From: Cydia pomonella | Lineage: Eukaryota > Arthropoda > Insecta > Lepidoptera > Tortricidae | Reading direction: 5' to 3' | DNA: 64,000 bases | Assembly (NCBI RefSeq): GCF_033807575.1 | Contig: NC_084718.1 | Coordinates: 17,687,991-17,751,990, forward strand | Shown here: in pieces, positions 1-10,575 of the stretch | Layout of the letters: each line of letters opens with the position of its first letter | Position numbering within the stretch: the stretch's first letter is position 1 | The notes under the pieces: generated by a model | What the model saw: only the letters and a program-made list of their open reading frames with translations | What the model was told of the DNA's origin: nothing | Database searches by the model: none | Position numbers and translations under genes: made by a program

Positions 1-100
1 CGGTAGTACTATTATTATTTATTTTGTGCTCAAAGTTTGCTTTTTGTTGCGGGCTAATAGGGGGTATTTCTGCAATGTTCTGCCGCCACCAGAGAGCAGG

Positions 101-226
101 GCGGCTACCGGGAAAATCGAAATTCGTCACTTGCGGGCATTTTTCTCTGTCACTCTAATGACGTCTTACTAAGTAAAAGAGAAAGATCCTCGCAATTTGC
201 GAATTTCGGTTTTCGCGGTAGGCCCC
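101..226. repeat. Palindromic MITE, CCGCGAAA family, copy 1
   Basis: The ends are inverted: a left end reading ctaccgggaaaatcgaaatt and a right end reading aatttcggttttcgcggtag. Related copies lie near 343, 1387, 2917, 17299 and 43603. No coding capacity is visible, so this is a non-autonomous hairpin-type element. Confidence 0.7.
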
Positions 227-342
227 CAGTACTATCACATACTCCAAAACTTGTAAATACTAGGTATGCCTTAAACGGTAGGGCCTCAGTTTTTTGAGGT
301 TTCTTTCATTATGACATTGAAGCATCAAGGTGTTTGTTTACA

Positions 343-480
343 GAGGCCTACCGCGAAATACGAAAATCAAAATGTTGTTATCTGCCTTTTTAATCTCTTT
401 ATCGCTCGAATATGCAAGAGTGATAAAGAGACGATAACGAAACTTCGATTTTCGTGTTACGCGGTACCGCGGTAGGCCCT
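343..480. repeat. Palindromic MITE, CCGCGAAA family, copy 2
   Basis: It opens with ggcctaccgcgaaatacg and closes with cgcggtaccgcggtaggccc. The middle contains a second inverted stretch, ctctttatcgctcg against gagtgataaagag, so the whole unit can fold into one hairpin. Confidence 0.7.
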
Positions 481-1195
481 AAGTATGTGCTAAAGGCGCC
501 CCCTACATATTTGGAATCGTCATTTAAGTTCAAAGAGCATATAATCACTACGTTTTAGTTAAGTTACTTATTAGGAGTAGACTGTTTTTTTAAATTTATT
601 AGTCAATAAAAACAAGAGTCAAACCAAGACAAGTTGGCAGCGATTTTGATAGCCCAGAAGGTGGACGGGTTATGTGACGCACGCTAAAATCGGTTGTCTA
701 GAAAAGAAAAATCATGTCTTTTTTTTAACTAAAAACTATAAAGCTTAGGAGGCTGAAATTTTATATTTTAATTACTAATGTAGAGCCACACCACCCATAA
801 AAATTACAAATCCATACTCGATGGGGGCAGAATCACTTAGCTTATCTATGGTACGGCTTTTGTTCGCAAGTTTCGCAACCCTCGGTGGGCGAGTCCAACT
901 CGCACTTGTCCGCTTTTTTACTTTTACTAGCTCTTTGTTTTTTTTTGGCTCAGCGGTCGGAATGGCGGCGCCTCGTGTATGATCGAGTCGGTGATTTTGA
1001 AGATGAACGTCGCAGCGAACTCGACCGAAAGCGAGGTGACCTTAAGGCTCGGCTTATGTAGGTGGTGTGTTGACGTGCCCAAAATACGCTCGAAAATTTT
1101 GTAGGAAGGTTGGGTAGGCGAGCCATCTAAAAGCGCACCAGAGAGTGCAACAGCTACACTCTGTTAACAGTATTTAAAAATGTCTACACCTGAGA
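481..1195. other. No gene seen; half-copy of a MITE
   Basis: From about 615 to 700 there is a left half of the inverted-repeat element that is complete at 42649-42769 (shared ggcagcgattttgatagccc). Around 840-940 the segment ending ccaactcgcacttgtccg resembles the end of a common lepidopteran repeat. Nothing coding is supported in the rest. Confidence 0.5.
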
Positions 1196-1376
1196 CCCTA
1201 GTGTAAATTTATTCGATAGCAAAACGTGACGTACGCGTTTGCGTTGTCTCATTATGTATGGGATTTAGAAACAGCGCGCCAAGCGGGACGTTTTGGAAAA
1301 TCAAAATCCTATACAAAATGAGACTTAACGCGTTTGCGCACGTCTCATTTCGCTATCGAATAAATTTACACTAGGG
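1196..1376. repeat. Palindromic MITE with TTATTCGATAGC ends
   Basis: The terminal inverted repeat ccctagtgtaaatttattcg at 1196 is matched by its reverse complement ending at 1376. Inside the ends, gcgtttgcg motifs are also arranged in inverted fashion. The element is about 181 bp, with no coding sequence. Confidence 0.75.
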
Positions 1377-1386
1377 GTACAGAGAT

Positions 1387-1513
1387 GTTACCGCGAAAAT
1401 CGTAGTTCGTCAATTGCGCGCATTTTTCTCTGTCACTTTAATTACGTCATAGTGAGAGTAAAAGAGAATAAAGATCCCCGCAATTTGCGAATTTCGGTTT
1501 TCGCGGTAGGCCC
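1387..1513. repeat. Palindromic MITE, CCGCGAAA family, copy 3
   Basis: It starts taccgcgaaaatcgtagttc and ends ggttttcgcggtaggccc. The interior (tttttctctgtcac, then aaagagaataaagatccc) matches copies 1 and 4, so these three form one subfamily. Confidence 0.7.
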
Positions 1514-1531
1514 TCTTAACACACAGTCGCT

Positions 1532-1580
1532 GTGGCCGAAATCGGTCAGGAGGATACCTCTCCTGACCGATTTCGGCCAC
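1532..1580. repeat. Perfect 21-bp hairpin
   Basis: Positions 1532-1552 and 1560-1580 are exact reverse complements (core ccgaaatcggtcagg), separated by a 7-base loop. It directly follows a MITE. It is probably a mobile hairpin or the remnant of one. Confidence 0.7.
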
Positions 1581-1987
1581 ATATCATTCGTTAAGTATAT
1601 TAGTTAATATTAATGTTCGCCTCACGCTCTGTAGGCAATGAGAACTCACGGTAACATAATTATTATCAATTATTTACGAAAAGAATTACGCGCAGTAATT
1701 AACCGACGGTAATCCACTTTATTATGCAGAAGGGACGGTTTGTGACACCCAGCGATATAATTATGAATTTACGCGAATGTGAGTGAAAATAAATAAGTAA
1801 TTAGAAAGGATTTCTATGTGTAGTATGACTGTTTATTATTTTTGTTGATAACAATAATAATTAATAACGCTTTAATTAATACACTTACTACTAACGACCC
1901 GCTAGGAGAGTTGATGACTCTTTTCTCTACAAAGCGAAAAAAACTTATTATAGACTACGAACGTAGCGCGTAGCGTATGATAACCCA

Positions 1988-2390
1988 TTTTTAGGGTTCC
2001 ATAGGTACCCCAAAAGAAAAAAACGGAACCCTTATAGAATCACTTTGTTTTCCGTCCGTCCGTCTGTCTGTCTGTCAATACCCTTCATCTCGGGAATGCG
2101 TGGAGGTATCAAGTTGAAATTAAAACCATATACTCATCACACAACAGTCTCTACAGTTCCTTGAAGCTGTGAAAAAAATCAAACTTCTAAGTTAAGGTAA
2201 AAAAAAGTTACGGCCGATAATGCCGCAAAACACGTATATTTCAACACTCGAGATAAATAAAATTTATAGGATACTTCCGGTTGACCTAGAACTATGAAAC
2301 TTGGCAAGTAATATCGTCTTACACTACAAGTACAGAGAAAAATCTCAAAACTATAAATTTTAAAAAATAAACAAAATAAAAAATACATAA
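1988..2390 (-). repeat. Degraded AGGGTTCCG repeat, copy 1
   Basis: The signature tttagggttccatag, then cggaacccttatag, then a gtccgtctgtctg run is the minus-strand 3' end of the interspersed repeat seen better at 6628-7320 and 27763-28400. The inner boundary is unclear because the copy is diverged. Confidence 0.55.
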
Positions 2391-2688
2391 GTAAATATTG
2401 TGCCGAATCCTCGGTGATGACGATGAGTCAGTATCAGTAACTGAATTCTTAAAAGTTTTACTGTCTTCGGCTCAATATTCAAATAGAGTACCTAATCCTC
2501 TAAAGTAGTATCAAAACGGCTGAATTTTATTTCTGTATCTCTTGGAAAATAGATCTTACTATCAATGTTTTAAGTTGAAGCTAGAATGAAAGTTTAAGCA
2601 GAGGTAACCATTTTGGAATATTCAGTAAAGTCTTGGAGCGGTCGCTGAGGCTGCATGTTTGCAGCTGCCACAGTTAATTTAGAAACCA

Positions 2689-2836
2689 CAGTACGGTCAC
2701 GTCTGAAAATATCGATGTACGAAAAAAGTGCCAAAAATATGTATACACGACTTTATTGAACAAAATATTAAGGTATTGTATACATATTTTTGATACATTT
2801 ATCGTATCGATATTTTCAGACGTGATTGTACTGTAC
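2689..2836. repeat. Palindromic MITE with CACGTCTGAAAATATCGA arms
   Basis: The left arm (cagtacggtcacgtctgaaa, then gccaaaaatatgtatacacg) is mirrored by the right arm (gtatacatatttttg, then tattttcagacgtgattgta). A near-complete relative sits at 40888-41023, an interrupted one near 60224, and a weak relic near 62985. Confidence 0.75.
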
Positions 2837-2916
2837 AGTAGTTCAATGGAGTGCACTGTGATTAATATAAGTGTTCCCGAGCTTATTGGTTTTTTGTCAC
2901 GGCTAATGGAAGCCTG

Positions 2917-3047
2917 GGGGCCTACCGCGAAAACCGAAATTCTCAAATTGCGGGGATCTTTCTCTTTTACTCCAATGAAGGCGAAATTAGAGTGTCAGAA
3001 AAAAATGCCCGCAATTTGCGAACTTCGATGTTCGCGGTTATAGCCCT
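2917..3047. repeat. Palindromic MITE, CCGCGAAA family, copy 4
   Basis: It begins ggcctaccgcgaaaaccg and ends with the inverted counterpart gatgttcgcggttatagccc. The interior is the inverted orientation of the interior of copies 1 and 3. Confidence 0.7.
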
Positions 3048-3089
3048 GATCCGTCCGCTTGGCAACGTATCCCAAGAGTTGGCGTAGCG

Positions 3090-4048
3090 CAGTGGCGTAG
3101 CATAGGTCACTCGCACCCGGTGCGGATCCCAAATTTGCCGCCCTCTTATTTTTGTCATCCATTATAAAAAATTTGGGCATGGTGTAAAAAGAGTACTTTT
3201 ATTAGTTTTATTGAATAATTTATTGAATTGAAAAGTGAAATTAACATTTTTTGACATAGAATAGAAGGTAGAATATCACTTAGAAACATTACAGAGAAAA
3301 CTTAATAGAATAATCTGAATAATGGAGAAATCGCCTACTTCACGAACAGGACTCGTTCCGTTCCGGGTATCTAACTTTTTGAGCAGTATAGTTGACACGA
3401 AACACCGTTTAAAATTTTTTTTTAAATCTTTTTACTCGCTAACTTTGTGAATATATCCAATGAAACAGTCATCGGTAATCGTTAAATCATTATTTTCTGT
3501 AAGCAAAAAATGCTGTCGATTGCCTCCAAGGTGTAATTCGTGTTGCAACAATGTACGCGTAACGCGTATCTTTGATGTTTTTCTACCAGTATCTTTTAGC
3601 TCAAAAGGCCGTTTACCAAAATATTATATTAGTATATACTGCCTAGTTTCATACGAGAAGCCGCGAAATCGAAAAATTGGGGCAGCTGCAGCAATTCGCT
3701 AATTCGCAAGCTTGTTTTTATATCTTGCTTTTTACTCAAAGTCATGTGAAACGACGGTCTGTCATTGCCGTATTACGGTGAAGTACAAAGAATGCGTAAG
3801 GAGACATTTATTTAAAATAACATTGAAACGAAATAAGTTTCCTAAATAATAGTTATTGAGAAACCTTGTGCTTGCATCACCCATGCATAGAACCTGCATA
3901 GGTACCCGGATTTGGTAACAAAAAAAATGACGAAAAAAACACTGGAAGATATTAACTTTTTTTTAACTGACACCTCCGCAGCGCCGCCCCCGGCAAAGTG
4001 CCGCCCGGTGCGGACCGCACCCTCCGCCCCCCCCATGCTACGCCACTG
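3090..4048. mobile_element. Non-autonomous hAT-like element with 8-bp TSD
   Basis: The ends are inverted: CAGTGGCGTAGCAT at 3090 and ATGCTACGCCACTG ending at 4048. The flanks carry the same 8 bases, gcgtagcg, at 3082-3089 and 4049-4056. CAGTGGCG ends with an 8-bp duplication fit the hAT superfamily. The 959-bp interior shows no transposase, so this copy would depend on an enzyme supplied elsewhere. One caution is that the duplicated bases resemble part of the TIR itself. Confidence 0.65.
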
Positions 4049-4183
4049 GCGTAGCGTAGACACTAGTTTTTACGAAAGCGACTGCCACCTGATCTCCTAT
4101 AACGTCAGTATGTAGATACTTTACTGATTTTAACGTATAAATAAACTGTGCACTGCTTTGCATACCGCCAAGACGTCTGTCTG

Positions 4184-4281
4184 NNNNNNNNNNNNNNNNN
4201 NNNNNNNNNNNNNNNNNNNNNNNNNNNNNNNNNNNNNNNNNNNNNNNNNNNNNNNNNNNNNNNNNNNNNNNNNNNNNNNNN
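4184..4281. other. Assembly gap (run of N)
   Basis: A run of N with no sequence. The flanks (gtctgtctg on the left) suggest a simple repeat or microsatellite may lie at or near the break. Confidence 0.95.
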
Positions 4282-5198
4282 TCCAAAAGTTAGACGTCAC
4301 TACTTAGGTCTAACCAACAAATTATGTAATTACTTACACACGCCTAAGTAGTTTAATATTTTGTAACAACAGAGACGGGGACTGATATTGTTATACATCG
4401 TGTTTTTTTTGATTTGCGTTAATTTCGAGGGTGCATTCCTGAGCTTAAATAAAGTAACTTTCTCAAAGATACCGATATTCTAACTAACTCCATTTCGGAG
4501 ATAATCAATCATTAATTTTTATCTTATAAGACCCTTACGAGCGTGTACACTTGCCTTAGGGCCTGTTTACTTATTGATTAGTGTTTAGTGCGAGTTCATA
4601 CATTTGCTACTAAACGTAAGTACTATCTCGGACGATCGACGTTCGAAATGACATTGATATGTCACAGTTTTCAATTGTTTGGTTGAGTTAAATGTAATGC
4701 CCGTGTTACAACAACGCTATATGTTACAAATATATGCAACATTTAGTTACTTAAAAATAATAATAGTAAAAAAATTTTTTTTGAAAATTAACTACTTTAT
4801 GCCATTTAGTTTCCTTAAACGTACTTACCGATACCTCGAAGTTAACGAAATTCGATAAAAACAGGGTGTATATATATATATATATATATTTGGCATATTG
4901 ATACATAACTCGATATGAATTAGCACGAGCGGAGACAAGTTAATATATTTTATCTACACACATAATTATCATAAACCCTCTCTGATGTCTTCAAAATCCG
5001 TAAATAATGGCCATACCCTTAGGTCGCATGGTCCGACTGGCTAGTCCGATCAATCGGAATACGATTTTTTTTTCCCCGCTGGCTCGATTGATCGGAATAT
5101 AAGGACTTCTCTAATTCTCATAGTCCTACTATCGGAGTAACGGGATTTTAAATGTTCGTCTAGTTTCGATCGAACCACGAGGTCATTTTTTCTTCCTG
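4282..5198. other. AT-rich stretch without a gene; (TA)n microsatellite
   Basis: The sequence is AT-rich and contains a TA dinucleotide run at about 4867-4890. No coding frame, RNA gene or clear transposon end is visible in the rest. Confidence 0.6.
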
Positions 5199-5705
5199 TT
5201 GGGTCGATTGATCGGACATAACTGTAGACTTGATATGGCGCCATCAAGACTGCCAAAAAAAGTATTTTACTCTGAGCTAGCCTCAGGTAAACGTAAGGCT
5301 GGCGGGCAATACCTACGCTACAAGGATGTCGTAAAACGCCATCTGCTGGCCACCGGCATATCTTGCGAGTCGTGGGAGGAGCTTGCGACTCGGAGATCGG
5401 ACTGGCGAGCTGCTGTCAGTACGGGTCTTGACAACTTTGAACGCACCCGGCTTGAAGATCTTGACGCCAAACGTCAGCTCCGAAAAACTCGGCCCAAGCC
5501 CTCCTACAACTATACATACAACTCATCTGGACAGCTCTACTGTGCTCCGTGCAGCCGAACTTTCAAAACTAAATTTGGATTTGCAAGTCACGCTCGCGCC
5601 CATGCGCGTAAATAAATAATATTTAAAAACAATATTAATAAAAATAACTTCTCAGGATGTCGCCGTCGACGGATATGTCTGGGAGGACATCATCATCATC
5701 AGACT
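5199..5705 (+). pseudogene. C-terminal fragment of a LINE ORF2 with zinc knuckle
   Basis: The open frame to 5615 reads like the tail of a LINE reverse-transcriptase polyprotein. It has an R-L-P-K...L-Y/F-S-E-L...G-K-R...G-G-Q-x-x-R-x-K-D-V stretch, then a W-E-x-L-A-x-R-x-x-W-R motif, and at its C-terminus a C2H2-type finger (LYCAPCSRTF, then HARAH). These are usual for the end of CR1/Jockey-type elements in insects. Homology begins near GHNCRLD, so the 5' end is truncated and the reverse transcriptase domain is missing. The 3' UTR ends in a TCATCATCATC microsatellite near 5700, typical of LINE 3' tails. It is not functional on its own. Confidence 0.75.
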
Positions 5706-6297
5706 TGATATTATTGCTAAGTCCGGCTAATGCACATAAAGGTTATCTCATCTTAACTCACTACTAGACACTGGCATTTGATAAACTTTTCTTAACAAAC
5801 TCTAAAAGTATAGTCCCACCCGGAAGAATGCATGAACAACTGCAAAATGGGACTCAAGAGTGGGAAAAAGAGTGGAAAACACCCTCTTGACAAGTTGTTT
5901 CTTCTTCTATTATATTAAAGCCAGAAATACATGATCATTGTCAAGAGGGCGCTGTTATTCTCATGGGTGACAATTGAGTTTAGTATGAAAAATTTTGTTC
6001 CAATAAAATTCCGCAATATGGCGCGTGATCATATATTACCTACTGGCTTTAGTTACCTACACAAGTTTTTAGTTTAAGCAAAGAAGTATGATTTCTTTAT
6101 TTTTATTTTTTTAATCTTTAATGAGTTTATTGTTAAATCATCTTTTTCTCAGCATATTTGCGTCCACTGCTGAACATATGCCTCTTTCATGGATTTCTAT
6201 GTTGCTCTGTATGCGGCGGTAAGCCAGGTTGGCCCTGCCGTCTTTCTGTTAAATCGTACAAGATTAAAGCTTTAAAACTAATAAATATAGCTGTCTC
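5706..6297. other. No gene seen
   Basis: AT-rich sequence. Around 5880-6010 the motif tgacaag...gagggcg occurs more than once and in both orientations (accctcttgacaag, ttgtcaagagggcg), suggesting a small inverted-repeat element. Nothing coding is supported. Confidence 0.4.
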
Positions 6298-6590
6298 GGC
6301 ACCATCTACGAATTCGTAGCTTTTGGTGTCGAGACACTTGGTCCGTGGGCGCCACATGGAGCTTGGAAAGCGATTGAGGGAGGCAAACTAGCGCGGGCTG
6401 CTTTCTCGCGCAAAGACTTGCCATCGCGATACAGCGCGGGAATGCTGTCTGCGTGATGGGCGCTCTGCCAAGAGGCCGAGTTTGTTTTAGGTATTTTTTT
6501 TTTCTAGGTTGGTTTAGTTTCAGTCGTTTTATTTTATTATTTTATAGGTAGTCATAGTTTCGTTTTAATCAATAAAGATTTATTTATTTT
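6298..6590 (+). pseudogene. LINE tail relic, ETLGPW family, copy 1
   Basis: A frame reads YEFVAFGVETLGPWAPHGAW, then K-A-I-E-G-G-K-L-A-R-A, then a stop. The VAFGVETLGPW motif recurs at about 56410 (VAFGVKTLGPWGPSAK), and the downstream part of the same domain recurs at 60000. This is the C-terminal domain of an invertebrate retroelement polyprotein. The segment after GAW is rearranged relative to the other copies, and the 3' end is AT-rich with aataaagattta. It is dead. Confidence 0.55.
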
Positions 6591-6627
6591 ATATTTAAGC
6601 AGGAATATGTTAAAACTAAAAACAAAA

Positions 6628-7320
6628 ACCGGCCAAGAGCATGTCGGGCCACGCTCAGTGTAGGGTTCCGTAGTTACTCTTCCGTCACAATAAGCTAAAC
6701 TGGAGCTTAAAGTATAGTAAATTGTTAACCAAGGGATGAAACGGTACCTTTCACCCGAGTTAAACAAATAGGCAAATTTGCATAATCAGTACCTAATTAA
6801 AGTAAGTCTTTTTACTATGAAGGGAAAACTTTTTGCGATAACTCAAAAACAGCTAAACTGATCATGTCCGCTATAGTTTTCATTTAATGTCTTTCTTAAG
6901 CTCTACTTCCACGATATTTTTCATATTTTTTGGACCTATGGTTCAAAACTTAGAGGGGGGGGACACATTTTTTTTTTCGGAGCGATTATCTCCGAATATA
7001 TTCACTTTATCAAAAAATGTTTCTTGAAAACCCTTATTAGTTTTGAAAGACCTTTCCAACGATACCCTACACTCTAGAGTTGAAGCGAAAAAAAAAAAAC
7101 ACCCCCACTTTACGTGTAGGGGAGGTACCCTAAAAAAAATAAATTTTAGATTTTATTGTAGGACTTTGTCGGCTTTATTGATTTATATATCCATGCCAAA
7201 TTTCAGCTTTCTAGCACTAACGACCACGGAGCAAAGCCTCGGACAGACAGACAGACAGACGGACATGGCGAAACTATAAGGGTTCCGTTTTATGCCATTT
7301 GGCTACGGAACCCTAAAAAA
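6628..7320 (+). repeat. AGGGTTCCG interspersed repeat, longest copy
   Basis: It starts ccggccaagagcatgtcggg and ends atttggctacggaaccct followed by an A run. The same element is present in the opposite orientation at 27763-28400, with a short or diverged version at 16561-17042. The 3' end can form a hairpin (agggttccg against cggaaccct) just before the A run and follows a (GACA)n run. No long coding frame is seen. The superfamily is not recognised. Confidence 0.65.
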
Positions 7321-7383
7321 TACAGACACTAAACCATATTAAAAACTTCTAAACAATGGGAAATTTATCAAGGAACAAAATAA

Positions 7384-7645
7384 ACATGGAGGGTACAGGT
7401 AAGGAGAACAATCTCTTATGGAGAACTGTTGCTAAAGTTTCCAGCTGACAGCTGTAAATAATAGTTAGAAATCTTTCCGGTGGCGCTAGGGTAGCACAAG
7501 GACATGACATGAACTTAGACGTTTAACAGAGTGAAGTGCGCTGTCAGTGATGTGATTTATTTTATCAGTAAAAAAAATTCTCGCATTGTATTGTGGCGCC
7601 ACTTATTTAAGGTTTTTTGAAGGACACTTTTCATACACATATATT
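7384..7645 (+). repeat. Copy of the TATGGAAGGTGGAGG element (degraded right end)
   Basis: It aligns by eye with the copies at 19008-20305 and 20365-22045. Shared blocks are gtaaggag-acaatctc, gagtgaagtgcgctgtc and ttgtggcgccac-tatttaagg. The right terminal repeat is lost or strongly diverged after about 7645. Confidence 0.6.
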
Positions 7646-9501
7646 GTTCTCGAGTACACTCCATAATTATAAAATTTTAATACAATATTTCGATCTGTCA
7701 AAATGTAAAAAAAGAAATCAAAAATAAAAATAAAATGAAATTCATGAGACAATTAAAACTTAAATCATGCAAACGTACAAACGTGGCAACGTCACAACGT
7801 GGTGGTCACCGCGTTGCTACGTTGAACCGCAATGAATAACCTTTTCATCAGGAAGGATCCATGAGGCGAGCAGCAGCGCGGATGAGGCAGCAAGGATCCA
7901 AACCTCTCTCCCGAATGCATCCCCCCTTCCTAGGAAAAGACCTTGTCAGCACATTACATGCCTCAAATTGAAACTGTACCTACTTTGAACTTACTATTTG
8001 AACTATTCCCCGAATAATGCACCAATAGTAACACTCACTCTTTACTGACTGATGAAACCATAGTCTTTACAATAATGTTTGTGACTTGTAGCAAAGTGAT
8101 CATTTAGACAATGTAGAATTTTATAAACAAAGAACTTTTTTTTACCAACGATTATTTTTGTTGATGAAAAAGAATCACCAAAATTAATACTTAATATTAA
8201 CAGCGTATCTTTTCTTAAGTTATATCATCTGTGCTTGCAATCGACCTATTTTCTGTTGAACTACTTGGATCAGCTTTTTTTTTCAGATAAAGCCGAAGAA
8301 ACTGGAATATAAAAAAAAATGCGAGCAGTGTGATCCCGTTGCTCAAATTCGCTTCCTTAAAATATCCACTTTAACGTGTAACGTTTTGTTATTTTAGCTT
8401 ATCATTTAAGACACGCCTATCGGATATGCTAAATAATGAAAATATGAATAAGAATTACTCCAAGCGCATTAACTGTTATATTGAATACTGAGGCTTCTTG
8501 AATTCCGCGTTTTGTCTTATTCTAGAGAAGAACTAGCGGTGCGACCCATAGGTCAAAGCCTCAAGGGCGTCTCGTACGGTATTGATATTTTATAGACTTT
8601 GAGACAGATTTAAACGTAGGACAACTTTAAATAGCAATGCCTACGCTAGCGGTGGGAGGGGACCAAGTGTAATACAATTTATATTACGATTATTGATGTG
8701 CCGTTGAAAATTACCGTTTCAATAAATTTATCCAGTAATTTTTTAATTACTGGGATTGGAAAGATTATCATTTTCCTATTCTTGAAGGACTTATATTATA
8801 CATTCAACACGTTGACACGTCACAACTTATACGTCGTAAGCGCGCTAAAACTCATTTTTGCACAAACTTCTACGTTGAACACGGTAATATTAGATAGATT
8901 TTTCAACATGGAGCTCCGAATTCTACAGCTAAACTATTCGTATCATTTTCGGATAACGTTGTCTGTCAGTAGTATTCGGAAAGTTCCATAAATATTGAAA
9001 GTAACTAAACTTAATATCAAGTACCTACCTACGATAATTTATACTTAAATTGTTAGACAAACGAATACTTTGATGGTATTTTGGCGATTCTATATTAGAT
9101 GAGATGTCTGTCTGGGAATTTGCAAATTAAATCAGACCGGCTTCGGCATCGATTCTAATAATATACATATGTGTAAATCCACACGACATGCAGCTATCAT
9201 GAATATGCTCATGAGTATACTTAACTGAACTTCTAGGGCTCAAAAGACACAAAACATGCGCAATGACAAGAATACTGACGGGACACGGCAAGTTGAACAA
9301 ACACATATTTCATAACATGCAAGGAATATCAGGAATCAAAGGAGACTGCAATGCACATTCTCTGCTCCTGAGGACCACTGATGGCACTGATGTCAAGTAC
9401 CTACTTTAGGGCGGCACATGTTGCAACCTTATGATTATGAAGTAAATATTTAGAACCGCCACACACGATCTGTCCATGGTGGTGTTTAGTAACGTGATAG
9501 G
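7646..9501. other. Long stretch without a recognisable gene
   Basis: AT-rich. Around 7775-7830 there are alternating aacgtggcaacgt and cgcgttgctacgttg motifs, an inverted repeat of about 15 bp. Longer open frames in this interval (for example 8698-8991) show no recognisable protein features. Confidence 0.4.
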
Positions 9502-10108
9502 TTAAGGCAAAGGGTAGGGCAAGATCTTTCCATACAAACTTTGTGCGCGTTTTTCTTCATTTGTGTTTGCGTTACAGTTATTATTTTTGGTAAATATGCT
9601 TATTTTTCTGTTAGCTAGGGCTGGATGTAGTATTTTTTTTTTGTATTTTTTTTTAAATAAAGAAAAATTTCTACATCAAGTTCTGCGTATATCCAATATA
9701 TAAAATAATAATAAAAATTCAGCCTATATACGTCCCACTGCTGGGCACAGGCGTCCTCTCATGCGTGAGAGAGCTCGGGCTATAGCCCCACGCTAGCCCA
9801 ATGCGGATTGGGGACTTAACATACACCTTTGAATTTCTTCGCAGTTCCTCACGATGTTTTCCTTCACCGAAAAAGCTAGTGGTAAATATCAAATAATATT
9901 TCGTACATAAGTTCCGAAAAACTCATTGGTACGAGCCAGGATTTGAACCCACGACCTCCGGATTGAAAGTCGGACGTCATATCCACTCGGCCACCACCGC
10001 CATATATACAAGCAAAAAATGAAATTAAATGCTATAGTGCCAAAACTAACGAATAAAACTTGCACAAGGTTTGTATGGAGAATGCCTTGTCCTACCCTGC
10101 GCCTTAAT
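9502..10108. repeat. MITE split by a SINE insertion
   Basis: The left end (ttaaggcaaagggtagggca, then ccatacaaactttgtgc) is mirrored by the right end (gcacaaggtttgtatgg, then cctaccctgcgccttaa). The tRNA-derived SINE at 9719-10001 lies inside, so the MITE is the older element. Confidence 0.6.
9719..10001 (-). repeat. tRNA-derived SINE, minus strand
   Basis: Read on the minus strand, the head has polymerase III-type boxes: an A-box-like TGGCCGAGTGG and a B-box-like GGTCGTGGGTTCAAATCC. A body follows with cgtgaggaactgcgaagaaa and, at the far end, ctgtgcccagcagtgggacg. This body is a widespread lepidopteran short repeat. It lies inside the MITE at 9502-10108. Confidence 0.75.
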
Positions 10109-10224
10109 GAGAAAAAAATGTATAACATTAAATTTACCATAAAAAAATACAGTTATAGATTATATTTTACTATATTATCGACGCGATGAATGACTATGCC
10201 AAACTGATATCGTATCGTTTGACA

Positions 10225-10575
10225 ACCGGTCTGGCCTTGTGGGTAGTGAACCCTGCCTATGATGCCGATGGTCCTGGGTTCGAATCCCGGTAAGGGTATC
10301 TATTTGTCTGTTGAGCACAAATTTTTTTCCTGAGTCATGTATGTTTTCTATGTATTTAAGTATTTATATATAATAAATATGTATGTGACAGTCTATATCA
10401 AAAGTGACCTTATGGCGGTCGGCGCTTACGCCGTTATTAGCGGCGCGCCCTAAGGTCCCTTTTGATATGGACTGTCACATATCGTTCTCTGAGTACCCAC
10501 AACACAAGCCTTCTTGGCTTACCGTGTGGGACATAGTCAATTTGTGTAAGAATGTATATAATATTTATTAATTTA
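10225..10575 (+). repeat. tRNA-derived SINE with a nested palindromic insert
   Basis: The head carries TGGCCTTGTGGGTAGTG (A box) and GGTTCGAATCCCGGTAAGG (B box). The body has cctgagtcatgtatgttttc and the tail gacatagtcaatttgtgtaa. It matches the intact copies at 57187-57444 and 58720-58975. Between the body and the tail a roughly 100-bp palindrome is inserted at 10382-10481. Confidence 0.8.
10382..10481. repeat. 100-bp palindromic MITE nested in a SINE
   Basis: The left arm tatgtgacagtctatatcaa is matched by the right arm ttgatatggactgtcacata, and the arms extend inward (aaagtgacct against aggtccctttt). The intact SINE copies lack this segment, so the insertion is directly visible. Confidence 0.8.

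Noticed and set aside
8698..8991. 97-residue open frame
   Set aside because: AT-rich, without recognisable motifs, splice context or homologous appearance.
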